A stretch of 64,000 nucleotides of DNA from Georgenia satyanarayanai (GCF_023715365.1 NZ_JAMBNZ010000001.1:248001-312000); one strand, 5' to 3'. Positions 28,117 through 37,920 are shown, counted from the first letter of the stretch. Numbers and translations are program-made. The notes: generated from the sequence alone by a model not told the origin.

Positions 28117-29598
28117 TCACCAGACCGTGGGGAAGACGCCCCAGTAGCCGGCGGCGAGGAGCAGCACGAGCGCCCCGAGGTGGACGCCGACGAGCGTGAT
28201 CGTGCCGACCGTCCCGGTGCGCACGCCGCCGCGCCGCACGCGCAGCCACGTGGTGGCGGACCAGACCCCTACCGCCGTCGTCCCGATGGCAACGGCCTGC
28301 ACCCCGAGCCAACCGCCCTGGACGGCGAAGTCGTTGGTCTCGTAGTTGAGCGCGAGGTCCGCGACGACGAGGAGGTAGGAGACGAAGAGCGTCCACACGG
28401 CGAGCACGCCCATCGCGAGCGCCGCGGTGGTCCGGGCCAGGGGCGAGGGCAGCGGCTCGCTGGGGCGACGCACGAGCCGGGTGAGCAGCCACAGCACGGG
28501 CCCGAGGGCGAGGAGCACGAGCGGGCCGACGAGGGTGAGGACGATCATGTCGCCCGAGGCGTACCAGCGGGGGCTGTCGACCGGCTCGGCGCGGAAGCGC
28601 TGGTCGGGCTGACCGCCGGCGATGCGCGGCTGGGCGTCCGCCGTCTCGGGCAGCCCCTGCACCCACCGGGCCAGGACCTCCGGGAAGCCCGGGGCGAGCT
28701 CGCCGTCGATGCGGATGCCGTGGTTGGCGCCCTCGAAGTACCGCACCGTGTAGCCGTCGTTACCGGTCCGGGCGAGGTCGGCGACGACCTTGGCGGGCGC
28801 CTGGACCACCGGCATCGACACGTCCTGCGTGCCGTAGACCATGAGGACGGGCTGATCCGTGCGCTGTTGGTAGGGGCTGACGTCGAAGTCGGCGTAGACG
28901 AATCCGCCGCCGGGGATCTCGCTGCCGAGCAGCCGCGGCACCGCCCGCAGGAGCTGCTCGGGGGCACCGAGGTTGCGCAGGTAGGTGTCGGTGGCGAGGG
29001 CGAACTGCTCGCGTGCCGGGACGACGGGCGCGGAGACGAGGACGAGGTGAGCGACCTCGGGGTGCTCGGCCGCGGCGACCGGGGCGACGAACGCCCCCTC
29101 ACTCTCGGCGTAGAAGCCCACCCGGTCCGGGTCGACGCCGGGCCGCGCCGCGAGCTCCCGGAAGCTGTGCATGTAGTCCTCGGCCATCGCCGGGTAGTCG
29201 CGGTAGCGCGCGCTGTAGGTGTCCATGCGCTTGTCCGGGACCATGGCGACGACCCCGGCGCTGGCCAGCGCCTCGCTGATCTGCCAGAAGTTGTCGTGGG
29301 TGGCGGTGCCGGCGCCGTGCATGAAGACGAGGCCGGGGCGCAGGCCGGGGGCGCCGACGGGCTCGTGGACGGTGGCCCGGACGGTGGCGCCGTCGAGCTC
29401 GACGGTGAAGGTCTCGGTGCGGGTCTCGTAGGTGCCGAGCGGGTCGGTCGCGACGTCACCGCCGATGGCGACGTCGGGGGTCTGGACGACGAGCGTCTGA
29501 TCCAGCGGCTGCGGGTGCCAGCCCGGGCCCGCGACGGTGCCGATGAGCCCGAACAGCAGAACCGCGACCACCGTCACGGCGACTCTCCACGACCTCAC
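28117..29598 (-). CDS. Alpha/beta hydrolase fused to a membrane domain
   Basis: About 493 residues. A signal-anchor-like segment at the N-terminus is followed by an alpha/beta hydrolase domain with FMHGAGT at the oxyanion region, the nucleophile elbow FYAESEGAF (A-x-S-x-G type), and the late Asp/His region ending in EGANHGIRI. The C-terminal about 150 residues hold four membrane segments. The catalytic domain is probably extracytoplasmic. The substrate is unknown; esterase, lipase or peptidase are all possible. The GTG at 29598 is chosen because TACCCT lies six bases upstream (leaderless pattern). It is not clearly part of the secretion cluster. Confidence 0.8.
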   Translation of the reverse strand: MRSWRVAVTVVAVLLFGLIGTVAGPGWHPQPLDQTLVVQTPDVAIGGDVATDPLGTYETRTETFTVELDGATVRATVHEPVGAPGLRPGLVFMHGAGTATHDNFWQISEALASAGVVAMVPDKRMDTYSARYRDYPAMAEDYMHSFRELAARPGVDPDRVGFYAESEGAFVAPVAAAEHPEVAHLVLVSAPVVPAREQFALATDTYLRNLGAPEQLLRAVPRLLGSEIPGGGFVYADFDVSPYQQRTDQPVLMVYGTQDVSMPVVQAPAKVVADLARTGNDGYTVRYFEGANHGIRIDGELAPGFPEVLARWVQGLPETADAQPRIAGGQPDQRFRAEPVDSPRWYASGDMIVLTLVGPLVLLALGPVLWLLTRLVRRPSEPLPSPLARTTAALAMGVLAVWTLFVSYLLVVADLALNYETNDFAVQGGWLGVQAVAIGTTAVGVWSATTWLRVRRGGVRTGTVGTITLVGVHLGALVLLLAAGYWGVFPTVW

Positions 29599-29649
29599 CG
29601 AGCCAGGGTAGACGCATGCCCGCCGGTCACCGGCCCCCACTCCCCACGT

Positions 29650-29722
29650 CTGGGACGCACCTCTCGTCGGCTAGGAGCACCTGCGGACACGTCGAGGAGT
29701 ACCGGAGGTGCGACCGAGAGGA
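29650..29722. repeat. Intergenic palindromic repeat, CTGGGACGCAC family, copy B
   Basis: CTGGGACGCAC at 29650-29660 is followed by CTCTCGTCGG. About 40 bases on is GGAGGTGCGACCGAGAGG, which partly pairs with it. The words match copy A near 1004. It lies between the divergent hydrolase and AbiEi-like genes. The rest of this 228-base gap shows nothing recognisable. Confidence 0.65.
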
Positions 29723-29826
29723 CGGGGCGAAGGCGCGGTGCTCCACAGTGCGGCGCGCGGGAAGGTGAGTCCCCAGGGCGCAGTTGTGTCCCGGCCGCCG
29801 TCCGCCCGCGGACGCAGCATCAACAC

Positions 29827-30891
29827 ATGGGACTGGAGATCACGCCCCGCACGGTGCCCACGGCCTACCTGAGCTCCGAGCTCAGCCGCAGTGCCGCCAG
29901 GGCAGCCATCGCGGCCGGTGAGCTCGCCGTCGTCCGCCGCGGGGCGCTCGTCCCGGCACCGACGGCGACGACCGGGTGGGCAAGGGACGAGGAGCGTGCG
30001 CTGGCGATGATCGCCTCGGCCGGACGGAGGCTGCGGAACGGGGCGGTGTTCAGCCACGCGTCGGCGGCGCTGCTCCACGGGCTGTGGCTCTGGTCCGTGC
30101 CGGAGGTGCCGGAGGTGACCCAGCGGTCCAGGCCGAACGCGCACGGGGCGCACACACTCAGACGCCACCGCGCCGAGCTCGCACCGAAGGACGTGACGAC
30201 GGTGAGCGACCTGCGCGTCACGACGATCGAGCGCACCATCGTCGACTGTGCACGACGGATGCACCCCCGGGACGCGCTCGTGGTGGCGGACAGCGGGATG
30301 CGCGCCCTCGTCGGTGCCAACCGCTTCAGACGGACCGACCAGGCGGACGCCGTCGAGTACCTGCGCGATCGTCTGCTCGGACTCGTGGGCCAGGGACGCG
30401 GCCACGGCCGACGACGCGCCCGCGCGGTGATCCAGGCTGCGGATCCGTACTCGGAGTCCCCGATGGAGACCGCGCTGCGGTGGATCGCCGTCTCCCGCGG
30501 GCTTCCGCCGCCCACCACGCAGCTGCAGGTCCGCACCCGCGGCGGCACGTTCTACGCGGACCTGGGTTGGCGCTGGCGGGTCTCGCTGCCCGACGGCACC
30601 GTCACGTTCATCACGGTGCTCCTCGAGTACGACGGCGAGCTCAAGTACCTGCCCGGCAGCGGACTCGTCTCCAGCGTCGGGGAGTCCTCCGCGACCGTCG
30701 TGGCCGAGAAGCGTCGCGAGGATCTCATGCGGGAGGTCCCGGGCACGGTCGTCCTGCGCTTCTCCAGGGGCGAGCTGAACGATCCCGCCGCGGCCTTCGC
30801 CCGCCTCCTCGCCGCTGTGCCACGCAACGTCCGAGCGGACCTGCGGCCGGTCGCCGAGCTCCTGGCGGGCCCGGCCCGGACCCGCCACTGA
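29827..30891 (+). CDS. AbiEi-like antitoxin-domain protein with DUF559-like C-terminus
   Basis: 354 residues. The N-terminal part (AYLSSELSRSAARAAIAAGE, then VVRRGALVP) resembles the winged-helix AbiEi antitoxin domain. The middle has VTTIERTIVDCAR. The C-terminal part has the PD-(D/E)XK-like layout of DUF559: ESPMETALRW, FYADLGW, LEYDGELKY and EKRREDLM. Such proteins are common singletons in actinomycete genomes and are often annotated as type IV antitoxins. No AbiEii toxin gene is adjacent. It is the only plus-strand gene between uppS and hrcA, and is bracketed by two repeat copies in opposite orientation, which hints at acquisition as a unit. Confidence 0.75.
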   Translation: MGLEITPRTVPTAYLSSELSRSAARAAIAAGELAVVRRGALVPAPTATTGWARDEERALAMIASAGRRLRNGAVFSHASAALLHGLWLWSVPEVPEVTQRSRPNAHGAHTLRRHRAELAPKDVTTVSDLRVTTIERTIVDCARRMHPRDALVVADSGMRALVGANRFRRTDQADAVEYLRDRLLGLVGQGRGHGRRRARAVIQAADPYSESPMETALRWIAVSRGLPPPTTQLQVRTRGGTFYADLGWRWRVSLPDGTVTFITVLLEYDGELKYLPGSGLVSSVGESSATVVAEKRREDLMREVPGTVVLRFSRGELNDPAAAFARLLAAVPRNVRADLRPVAELLAGPARTRH

Positions 30892-30909
30892 CCGCGCCCC
30901 GCTCGACTG

Positions 30910-30975
30910 GTACGCCCCTCCGGTACTCCGGGAGATGGCGGGAGGGGCGTCGAGATGACCGGATGTGCGTCCCAG
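30910..30975. repeat. Intergenic palindromic repeat, copy C, and probable terminator
   Basis: ACGCCCCTCC (30912-30921) and GGAGGGGCGT (30941-30950) form a perfect 10-bp hairpin after the AbiEi-like gene. TGTGCGTCCCAG at 30964-30975 then matches the right end of copy A and is the reverse complement of the start of copy B. The hairpin lies between convergent genes and could terminate both. Confidence 0.65.
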
Positions 30976-31016
30976 GCGGGCGGGGGCGGGGCTAGAGCCC
31001 AGGCGGCGGGGGCAGG

Positions 31017-31922
31017 CTAGAAGCCGAGGCGGTGGAGGAGCTTGGGGTCGCGCTGCCAGTCCTTGGCCACCTTGACGTGGAGGTCGAGGTACACCCGCGT
31101 ACCGAGGAGCATCTCGATACCTCGGCGCGAGCGCGTGCCGACCTCGCGCAGGCGTGAGCCGGCCCGGCCGATGACGATGGCCTTCTGCGAGTCCCGCTCG
31201 ACGTAGAGGTTGACCCGCACGTCGAGCAGGTCCTTGCGGCCCTCGCGCTCGACGATCTCCTCGACGACGACGGCCAGCGAGTGCGGCAGCTCATCACGCA
31301 CGCCCTCGAGGGCGGCCTCGCGGACGAGCTCGGCGATCATCACGAGCTCCGGCTCGTCAGTGAGCTCCCCCTCGGGGTACAGCGGCGGGGACTCGGGCAT
31401 CTGCCCGAGGAGGACGTCGGCGAGGACGCCGACCTGCTCCCCCCGCTTGGCCGAGACGGGCACGATCTCGGCCCACTCCCCGAGCGCGTCGATCTCCAGG
31501 AGGTGCTCGGCCAGCCGCTCGCGGCTCACCTTGTCGCTCTTCGTCGCGACGGCGACGACGGGCGTGTGCAGCTCGGCGAGCTCACGGGCGATGAACTTGT
31601 CACCGGGACCGATCTTCTCGTCGGCGGGTAGGCAGAAGACGACGACGTCGACCTCGCTCATCGTGTCGCGCACGAGGTCGTTGAGCCGCTCGCCCAGCAG
31701 GGTGCGCGGGCGGTGCAGGCCGGGGGTGTCGACGAGCACGAGCTGTCCGTCCTCGCGGTGCACGATGCCGCGCACCGCGTGCCGGGTGGTCTGGGGACGG
31801 CCGGAGGTGATGGCCACCTTCTGGCCGACCAGCGCGTTGGTCAGGGTCGACTTGCCCGCGTTGGGGCGTCCGACCAGCGAGGCGAACCCCGCTCGGAAGC
31901 CCTCGGGCCACGAGTACGTCAT
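31017..31922 (-). CDS. era: GTPase Era
   Basis: 301-residue GTPase required for 30S ribosomal subunit maturation. It binds the 3' end of 16S rRNA. G motifs are GRPNAGKST (G1), DTPG (G3) and TKSD (G4). The C-terminal KH domain contains the region KAIVIGRAGSRLREVG. Length is normal. The start overlaps the corC-like gene stop by four bases, so it belongs to the phoH-ybeY-corC-era operon. This order is conserved in actinomycetes. Confidence 0.97.
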   Translation of the reverse strand: MTYSWPEGFRAGFASLVGRPNAGKSTLTNALVGQKVAITSGRPQTTRHAVRGIVHREDGQLVLVDTPGLHRPRTLLGERLNDLVRDTMSEVDVVVFCLPADEKIGPGDKFIARELAELHTPVVAVATKSDKVSRERLAEHLLEIDALGEWAEIVPVSAKRGEQVGVLADVLLGQMPESPPLYPEGELTDEPELVMIAELVREAALEGVRDELPHSLAVVVEEIVEREGRKDLLDVRVNLYVERDSQKAIVIGRAGSRLREVGTRSRRGIEMLLGTRVYLDLHVKVAKDWQRDPKLLHRLGF

Positions 31923-33223
31923 GAGCTCTCGTCCTCTTCGTCGGGCTCGGGCGCCTCGACGGCCCGCGCCAGGATGGTGGCGATCTGGCGGCGTCGTCCG
32001 CCGGCACGCTCGGCCTGCAGGTGCAGGCCGGCGACCTCGACCTCGGCCCCGGGGATCGGGACCTTGCCCAGTGCCTTGGCGAGCAGGCCGCCCGCGGAGT
32101 CCACGTCGTCGTCGTCGAGCTCGAGCCCGAAGAGCTCACCGAGCTCGTCGACGGGCAGCCGCGCGGGCACCCGCACGAGGCCGCCGTCGAGCTCCTCGAC
32201 GACGGGCTCGGCACGGTCGTGCTCGTCGGTGAGCTCACCGACGAGCTCCTCGAGGAGGTCCTCGATGGTGACGAGGCCGGCGATGCCGCCGTACTCATCG
32301 ACGACCATCGCGATGTGAAAGTTCTTCGCCTGCATGTCACGCAGGAGGTCGTCGACGAGGATCGTCTCGGGCACGAAGACGGCCTCGCGGGCGACGGACT
32401 CGACGAGGTCGGACCCGGCGTCGGGCCGCATGTGGGTGCGGCGCAGGACGTCCTTGAGGTAGAGGATGCCGCGCACGTCGTCGACGGACTCCCCGACGAC
32501 CGGCACGCGGGAGAAGCCGGAACGCACGAACAGGGCCAGCGCCTTGGTGAGCGGCCGGTCCGCGTCCATCGTCACCATGTCGGGGCGCGGCACCATGACC
32601 TCGCGCACGAGGGTGCTGCCGAGCTCGAACATCGACTGGAGCATCGAGCGCTCCTCGTCGGCGAGCTGCTCGGACTGGCTCACGCGGTCGACCATGTCGC
32701 GCAGGTCCTCGGCGGCCTCCTCGCGCGCCTCGGCCTCCGTGAGCGTCGGCTTGGGTGTCAGCGCCCGGGCGACGGCGACGGCGGGGCGGGTGACGGCGAG
32801 GACGACGCCGACGAGGGGCAGCAGCGCGTGCAGCACGCGGCCGGGCTGGCGGGTGCCCAGGCGCCGCGGCCCCGAGCCGGCGACGACGGCCACGAGCAGC
32901 GCGGTGACGACGACGGCGGTGAGCAGCACCTGCCACCACTCGGGCACGAGGTCGGCGACGACGAGCGTGAGGGCGACCGCCGTCGTCATCTCCGCGAGGA
33001 CGCGCGCCAGGGCCAGCGCCGGCAGCGCCGCCTCACGGGAGTCGGCGAGCTGCTCGACGCGGCCGGCGCGCGGCCGGCCGGCGACCTGGAGCTCGCTGAG
33101 CGCGGTCCGCCCGATGCGCCGCAGCGCCGCCTCGGCCGCGACGAGCACGGCGGTGAGGACGAGCATGACGAGCGCGAGGACGAGCAGCCACCACTCGGGG
33201 ATGTCGGAGAGCAGTCCGTCCAT
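31919..33223 (-). CDS. CNNM/CorC-HlyC family membrane protein with CBS domains
   Basis: 434 residues: an N-terminal DUF21-like membrane domain (about residues 1-150, starting with a long hydrophobic helix after MDGLLSDIPEWW), two CBS domains (VMVPRPDMVTMDAD and the later FHIAMVVDEYGGIAGLVTIE split by the linker) and a C-terminal CorC/HlyC domain. The family is often called hemolysin-like but is more likely involved in Mg or Co ion transport. The ATG at 33223 starts one base after the ybeY stop. Longer upstream frames are non-coding overlap with ybeY. Position between ybeY and era is conserved. Confidence 0.92.
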   Translation of the reverse strand: MDGLLSDIPEWWLLVLALVMLVLTAVLVAAEAALRRIGRTALSELQVAGRPRAGRVEQLADSREAALPALALARVLAEMTTAVALTLVVADLVPEWWQVLLTAVVVTALLVAVVAGSGPRRLGTRQPGRVLHALLPLVGVVLAVTRPAVAVARALTPKPTLTEAEAREEAAEDLRDMVDRVSQSEQLADEERSMLQSMFELGSTLVREVMVPRPDMVTMDADRPLTKALALFVRSGFSRVPVVGESVDDVRGILYLKDVLRRTHMRPDAGSDLVESVAREAVFVPETILVDDLLRDMQAKNFHIAMVVDEYGGIAGLVTIEDLLEELVGELTDEHDRAEPVVEELDGGLVRVPARLPVDELGELFGLELDDDDVDSAGGLLAKALGKVPIPGAEVEVAGLHLQAERAGGRRRQIATILARAVEAPEPDEEDESS

Positions 33224-33224
33224 C

Positions 33225-33677
33225 TCAGCGCTCGGCGAGGAAGGTGAGCAGCAGCTGGCGTTGCAGCGCGAACATCTCCTTCTCCTCCTCGGGCTCGGCG
33301 TGGTCGTAGCCGAGGAGGTGGAGGATGCCGTGCGTCGTGAGGAGGAGGAGCTCCTCGGCGGTGCTGTGGCCGGCGGTCTTGGCCTGCGCGGCGGCGACCT
33401 CGGGGCACAGCACGATGTCACCGAGCATGCCCTCGACGGGCTCCTCGCCCGGCCGGCCGGGGCGCAGCTCGTCCATGGGGAAGGACAGGACGTCGGTGGG
33501 GCCCGGCTCGTCCATCCACTTGACGTGGAGCTCGGTCATGACGTCGGTCGTGACGAACATGATCGACAACTCGGCCTGGGGGTGGACGTGCATCTGCTCG
33601 AGGACGTAGCTCGCGAGAGCGGAGAACTCCGCCTCGTCGACCTCGTGGCCGGACTCGTTGGCGACCTCGGTGCTCAT
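33225..33677 (-). CDS. ybeY: Endoribonuclease YbeY
   Basis: 150-residue metal-dependent endoribonuclease acting in rRNA maturation and ribosome quality control. The zinc-binding signature [11 protein letters not shown] is intact near the C-terminus, and [10 protein letters not shown] is the typical central motif. The ATG overlaps the phoH stop (ATGA), showing tight coupling. Confidence 0.97.
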   Translation of the reverse strand: MSTEVANESGHEVDEAEFSALASYVLEQMHVHPQAELSIMFVTTDVMTELHVKWMDEPGPTDVLSFPMDELRPGRPGEEPVEGMLGDIVLCPEVAAAQAKTAGHSTAEELLLLTTHGILHLLGYDHAEPEEEKEMFALQRQLLLTFLAER

Positions 33678-34720
33678 GCTCGTCCCTCCCGGCGCGCGCC
33701 GGTCCGTCGCTGGGCGCGGTTGGCACCGCTCGGTCCGGCGTCCCAGCGCTCGTAGGCGTCGATGATCTCCGAGACGAGACGGTGGCGGACGACGTCGGCC
33801 GAGGTGAGGCGACAGAACGCGACGTCCTCGATGCCGTCGAGGATGCCCTCCACGACCCGCAGCCCGGAGGCCGTGCCGCTGGGCAGGTCGACCTGCGTGA
33901 CGTCACCGGTGACGACGACGCGCGAGTTGAAGCCGAGCCGGGTGAGGAACATCTTCATCTGCTCCGGCGAGGTGTTCTGGGCCTCGTCGAGGATGATGAA
34001 GGCGTCGTTGAGGGTGCGTCCGCGCATGTAGGCGAGCGGTGCGACCTCGATGGTCCCCGCGGCCATGAGCTTGGGGATCGACTCGGGGTCGAGCATGTCG
34101 TGGAGCGCGTCGTACAGCGGCCGCAGGTAGGGGTCGATCTTGTCGTTGAGCGTCCCGGGCAGGTACCCGAGCCGCTCCCCCGCCTCGACGGCGGGGCGGG
34201 TGAGGACGATGCGGTTGACGCGCTTGGACTGCAGGGCGTGCACGGCCTTGGCCATGGCGAGGTAGGTCTTGCCGGTGCCGGCCGGGCCCACGCCGAAGGT
34301 GATGGTGTGATCGTCGATCGCGTCGACGTAGGACTTCTGCCCGAGCGTCTTGGGCCGGATGGTGCGGCCGCGGCTGGAGAGGATGTCGAGCGTGAGGACG
34401 TCGGCGGGCCGCTCGGCCGTGGGCGCGGTGAGCATGCGGATGGCGCGCTCGACGGCGTCGGCGGTCAGCGCCTGCCCGCTGCGGGCGACCTCGGCGAGCT
34501 CGTCGACGAGCCGCTCGGCGAGCGCGACGTCACCGGCGGGGCCGGCGAAGGACACGACGTTGCCGCGGACGTGGATGTCGACGGCGGGGAAGCCCGACTC
34601 GACCGCCCGGAGGACCTCGTCACGCTGGCCGAGGAGGAAGACCATGGGCACGTCGTCGGGGATCGTGATCTGGTGCTGGAGCATCGCGCCCTGTCGGGAC
34701 GCGTCGTCGCTGTGTGGCAT
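33674..34720 (-). CDS. phoH: PhoH-family ATPase
   Basis: 348 residues. A KH-like N-terminal region ([15 protein letters not shown]) precedes the PhoH ATPase domain with Walker [13 protein letters not shown] and Walker B IILDEAQN. PhoH-like proteins are predicted RNA-acting ATPases, often linked to ybeY as here. I take the ATG at 34720; Met13 is an alternative. A TACGTT -10-like box lies about 35-40 bases upstream, and a purine-rich AGGAGGA at about 23 bases is too far away to be an ideal ribosome site. It is the first gene of the phoH-ybeY-corC-era operon. Confidence 0.94.
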   Translation of the reverse strand: MPHSDDASRQGAMLQHQITIPDDVPMVFLLGQRDEVLRAVESGFPAVDIHVRGNVVSFAGPAGDVALAERLVDELAEVARSGQALTADAVERAIRMLTAPTAERPADVLTLDILSSRGRTIRPKTLGQKSYVDAIDDHTITFGVGPAGTGKTYLAMAKAVHALQSKRVNRIVLTRPAVEAGERLGYLPGTLNDKIDPYLRPLYDALHDMLDPESIPKLMAAGTIEVAPLAYMRGRTLNDAFIILDEAQNTSPEQMKMFLTRLGFNSRVVVTGDVTQVDLPSGTASGLRVVEGILDGIEDVAFCRLTSADVVRHRLVSEIIDAYERWDAGPSGANRAQRRTGARREGRA

Positions 34721-34842
34721 GGGCAGGGGCGCGGCCCCGGTTCCTCCTGGGTGGGTGACAACGTACGCACGAGCATAACGGCGAGGTCCACCCGAAACTT
34801 CCCGATCCGCCGCGGGCCGGGACGGGCGACGGTCGGGGACGG

Positions 34843-35601
34843 TCAGGACCAGCGGCCGAGGCGGTCCGCCAGGAGCGCGGCGGCCACCGGACCGGCGGTC
34901 GAGGTGCGCATGACGTGCGGGCCGAGGCGGACGACGACGGCGCCCCGCTCGGTGAGGTCCGCCACCTCCCGCTGGCTCAGGCCGCCCTCGGGGCCGACGA
35001 CGAGGAGCACCTCGCCCGCGTCGGGCAGCGCGACGGTGGACAACGGCACGGTCGCCTCCTCGTGGAGGACGACGACGGCGCCCCCGCCGTCGACGACGGA
35101 CGCGACCCGGGCGAGCAGCTGCTTGCCGACGACGAGCTCCTCGACCTCCGGCAGGCGGGCGCGGCGGGACTGCTTGGTCGCGGCGAGCGCGACGGCCTGC
35201 CAGCGCTCGCGCCCCTTGGCGGCCTTCTTCCCCGCCCACACGGACACGCAGCGCTCGCTCTGCCACGGCAGGGCGGCGTCGATCCCCACCTCGGTGGCAG
35301 TCTCCACGGCCTGCTCGTCACGCCCGCCCTTGGCCAGGGCCTGGACGAGGACGAGCCGCACCCCGTGCGCGGGCTCGCGGGTGAGCTCGGTGACGTGGAC
35401 GGCGAGCTCCTCCCCCGCGGCGGTGGTGACCTCCCCGCGCGCGCGGGTGCCCTCGCCGTCGACGACGTCGACGACCTCACCGGGCCGCACGCGCCGCACC
35501 GAGACGGCGTGGCGCGCCTCGGGGCCGCGGACGGTGAGGACCGTCCCGGCCCGCGCCGTCGCCAGGTCGGCGGGGTCGCCGAGGAAGACGGGCGCGCTCA
35601 T
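34843..35601 (-). CDS. rsmE: 16S rRNA (uracil-1498-N3)-methyltransferase
   Basis: 252-residue SPOUT-family methyltransferase that modifies U1498 of 16S rRNA using S-adenosylmethionine. The cofactor-binding knot is visible as LLVVGPEGGLS, followed by RLGPHVMRTSTAG. The start overlaps the dnaJ stop (TGA within ATGA). The dnaJ-rsmE-phoH order is common in actinomycetes. Confidence 0.95.
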   Translation of the reverse strand: MSAPVFLGDPADLATARAGTVLTVRGPEARHAVSVRRVRPGEVVDVVDGEGTRARGEVTTAAGEELAVHVTELTREPAHGVRLVLVQALAKGGRDEQAVETATEVGIDAALPWQSERCVSVWAGKKAAKGRERWQAVALAATKQSRRARLPEVEELVVGKQLLARVASVVDGGGAVVVLHEEATVPLSTVALPDAGEVLLVVGPEGGLSQREVADLTERGAVVVRLGPHVMRTSTAGPVAAALLADRLGRWS

Positions 35602-36719
35602 CAGCGGCCGGAGAAGCGGTCCCGCAGGCGGGAGAAGACGCCGTTGGACGCGGGGGTGAGGCGGGGCTCGGCCCGCTCCTCCCCGCGGAGCGTGGCGAGC
35701 TCGAGGAGGAGCTCGCGCTGACGGTCGTCCAGGGCCGTGGGGACCTCGACGTCGACCTGGACCTTGAGGTCGCCGCGGTCGGGGCCGTTGAGGCGACCCA
35801 CGCCCAGGCCCTCGAGGGTGATGACCTCCTCGGGCTGGGTGCCCGGCGCGATGTCGATCTCCTCGGGGCCGTCGAAGGTCTCGAGGTGCAGGACGGTGCC
35901 GAGCGCGGCGGCGGTCATCGGGACCTCGACGCGGGCGTAGAGGTCGTCGCCGCGCCGGGCGAAGACGGGGTGGGGACGGACCCGGAGCTCAACGTAGAGG
36001 TCGCCGGCGGGGCCGCCGCCGGGGCCGACCTCGCCGCTGCCGGTCAGCTTGATCCGGTTGCCGGTGTCGACGCCCGCGGGCACCGAGACGGGAATCGTGC
36101 GGCGGTTGCGCACGCGACCCTGGCCGGAGCACTCGGGGCAGGGGTCGGGGATGGTCGTGCCGTGGCCGCCGCAGGCGGAGCAGGGCGAGGTCGTCATGAC
36201 GTTGCCGAGGAAGGAGCGGGCCACCCGCTGGACCGAGCCGCGGCCGTGGCACACGGCGCAGGTCTGCACGCTCGTGCCCGGGCGGGTGCACGTGCCGTTG
36301 CACGTGCCGCACAGGACGGCGGTGTCGACCTGGACCTCCTCCTCGACGCCGAAGACGGCGTCCCGGAGCTCGACCTCGAGGCGGATGAGGGCGTCCTGGC
36401 CGCGCCGGCCACGCGGCGCGGGGCCGCGGCTGGCGCCGCCGGCCGCACCGAAGAAGGTTTCGAAGATGTCGGAGAAGCCGAAGCCGGCCCCGCCCCCGCC
36501 GTTGCCGCCGAGCGCCGACTCCCCGCCGAGGTCGTACATCTGCCGCTTCTCGGGGTTGGACAGGACCTCGTAGGCGCGGCCGACCTCCTTGAACTGGTCC
36601 TCGGCCTCCGGCCCGGCGACGTCCGGGTGGAGCTTGCGCGCCAGCTTGCGGTAGGCGCGCTTGATCTCCTCCTGCGTCGCGGTACGCGGCACGCCGAGGA
36701 TCTCGTAGTAGTCGTTCAC
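35601..36719 (-). CDS. dnaJ: Chaperone DnaJ (DnaJ2 type)
   Basis: 372-residue Hsp40 co-chaperone that stimulates DnaK. The J domain contains LHPDVAG with the essential HPD. It is followed by a Gly-rich region and a zinc-binding region with four Cys motifs: [24 protein letters not shown] and CPECSGQG. The first lacks the final Gly of CxxCxGxG. The second is separated from the third by the usual spacing. Its position next to hrcA and rsmE marks it as the DnaJ2 paralogue. It is probably controlled by HrcA from the upstream CIRCE. Confidence 0.96.
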   Translation of the reverse strand: MNDYYEILGVPRTATQEEIKRAYRKLARKLHPDVAGPEAEDQFKEVGRAYEVLSNPEKRQMYDLGGESALGGNGGGGAGFGFSDIFETFFGAAGGASRGPAPRGRRGQDALIRLEVELRDAVFGVEEEVQVDTAVLCGTCNGTCTRPGTSVQTCAVCHGRGSVQRVARSFLGNVMTTSPCSACGGHGTTIPDPCPECSGQGRVRNRRTIPVSVPAGVDTGNRIKLTGSGEVGPGGGPAGDLYVELRVRPHPVFARRGDDLYARVEVPMTAAALGTVLHLETFDGPEEIDIAPGTQPEEVITLEGLGVGRLNGPDRGDLKVQVDVEVPTALDDRQRELLLELATLRGEERAEPRLTPASNGVFSRLRDRFSGR

Positions 36720-36765
36720 CAGGTCACTTCCTGTGGGGGTTCTTCGGGCGGGTGTCGGGGGCCGG

Positions 36766-37782
36766 TCAGCCGGCGAGGATCCGCGACAGGTAACGGGCCA
36801 CGGCCCGCACGGAGGTCATGGCCGAGGGGTAGTCCATGCGCGTGGGGCCCAGCACACCGAGGCGGGCCACCCCCTCGCCACTCCCCCCACCGTAGGCGGT
36901 CGCCACGATCGATGCCTCGGACAGCGACTCGTGCCGGTTCTCCTCGCCGATGCTCACGGCGACGGCGTCGTCCTCGGACATCTCCTGGAGCAGCTTGAGG
37001 AGGACCACCTGCTCCTCGAGGGCCTCGAGGACGGGACCGATGGTGCGGGAGAAGTCGACGTCGGAGCGGGCGAGGTTCGCGGTGCCCGCCATGACGATGC
37101 GCTCCTCGGCGTCCATCCGAAGCGTCTCGGTGAGCGCCTCGACGACGCGCGCGACGAGCGGGCGGTGCTCGGGGGCGAAGCGGTTCGAGGTGTGCTCGAG
37201 CGCGGAGCCGATGTCGGCGGCGCGGCGCCCGATGCTGCCGGCGTTGATGCGGGCGCGCAGCTCGGCGATGACGCCGAGGTCGAGCGGGGTGTCGACCTCC
37301 AACGCCCGCTGCTCCACGCGCCCGGCGTCGGTGATGATGACGACGAGCAGCCGGTGCTCGGAGAGCGGGACGAGCTCGACGTGCCGCAGCGCGGCGGTGC
37401 GCAGCGAGGGGTACTGGACGACGGCGACCTGGTGGGTGAGCTGGGCGAGCAGGCGCACGGTGCGCTCGACGACGTCGTCGAGGTCGACGGCGCCCTCGAG
37501 GAGGTGCTGGATCGCGCCCCGCTCGGCGGCGGACAGCGGCTTGAAGGTGGACAGCTGGTCCACGAAGAGACGGTAGCCCTTGTCGGTGGGCACACGTCCG
37601 GCGGAGGTGTGCGGCTGGTGAATGTACCCGCTCTCCTCCAGGACGGCCATGTCGTTGCGGATCGTCGCCGGTGAGACACCGAGCGAGTGGCGCTCGACTA
37701 AGGCCTTGGAGCCCACCGGTTCACGCGTGTGGACGTAGTCCTCGACGATCGCTCTCAGCACATCGAGTCGGCGGTCAGCCAA
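36766..37782 (-). CDS. hrcA: Heat-inducible transcription repressor HrcA
   Basis: 338-residue repressor that binds CIRCE operators of groE and dnaK-type genes. The N-terminal winged helix shows [15 protein letters not shown] and [15 protein letters not shown]. The TTG at 37782 is chosen as the start because AGGAGG lies seven bases upstream and homology begins at [12 protein letters not shown]. An upstream in-frame GTG would run through the CIRCE-proximal region and is unlikely. A CIRCE element 50 bases upstream implies autoregulation of hrcA-dnaJ. Confidence 0.95.
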   Translation of the reverse strand: MADRRLDVLRAIVEDYVHTREPVGSKALVERHSLGVSPATIRNDMAVLEESGYIHQPHTSAGRVPTDKGYRLFVDQLSTFKPLSAAERGAIQHLLEGAVDLDDVVERTVRLLAQLTHQVAVVQYPSLRTAALRHVELVPLSEHRLLVVIITDAGRVEQRALEVDTPLDLGVIAELRARINAGSIGRRAADIGSALEHTSNRFAPEHRPLVARVVEALTETLRMDAEERIVMAGTANLARSDVDFSRTIGPVLEALEEQVVLLKLLQEMSEDDAVAVSIGEENRHESLSEASIVATAYGGGSGEGVARLGVLGPTRMDYPSAMTSVRAVARYLSRILAG

Positions 37783-37831
37783 CGGGTTCCCTCCTGACGG
37801 CGCTCGTAGCCGGCTCGGCGTGGGCCGGCGG

Positions 37832-37858
37832 TCAGCACTCACCGGTCCGGAGTGCTAA
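37832..37858. promoter_or_regulatory. CIRCE operator (HrcA binding site)
   Basis: TCAGCACTC, nine bases, then GAGTGCTAA: this differs from the CIRCE consensus TTAGCACTC-N9-GAGTGCTAA at one position. A TAGAAT -10 box for hrcA (37858-37863, minus strand) overlaps its edge, so bound HrcA would block transcription. Confidence 0.92.
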
Positions 37859-37908
37859 TTCTACGCGCCACGCCCCCGGGTGTCTCGTGACCTCCCCCAC
37901 CGCGCGCC

Positions 37909-37914
37909 TACCCT
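37909..37914 (+). promoter_or_regulatory. -10 box (TACCCT) for the DUF3097 gene
   Basis: TACCCT lies six bases before the GTG at 37921, the spacing of a leaderless transcript. The hydrolase at 29598 has the identical hexamer at the same spacing. Confidence 0.65.
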
Positions 37915-37920
37915 GCGAGG

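Noticed and set aside
29827-30891. A complete type IV toxin-antitoxin (AbiE) pair
   Set aside because: Only the AbiEi-like gene is present; the flanking genes are a hydrolase and era, with no AbiEii nucleotidyltransferase.
33674-35266. Longer phoH reading frame starting inside rsmE
   Set aside because: The extra N-terminal sequence is Arg/Gly-rich antisense-like material and overlaps rsmE; PhoH homology begins near 34720.
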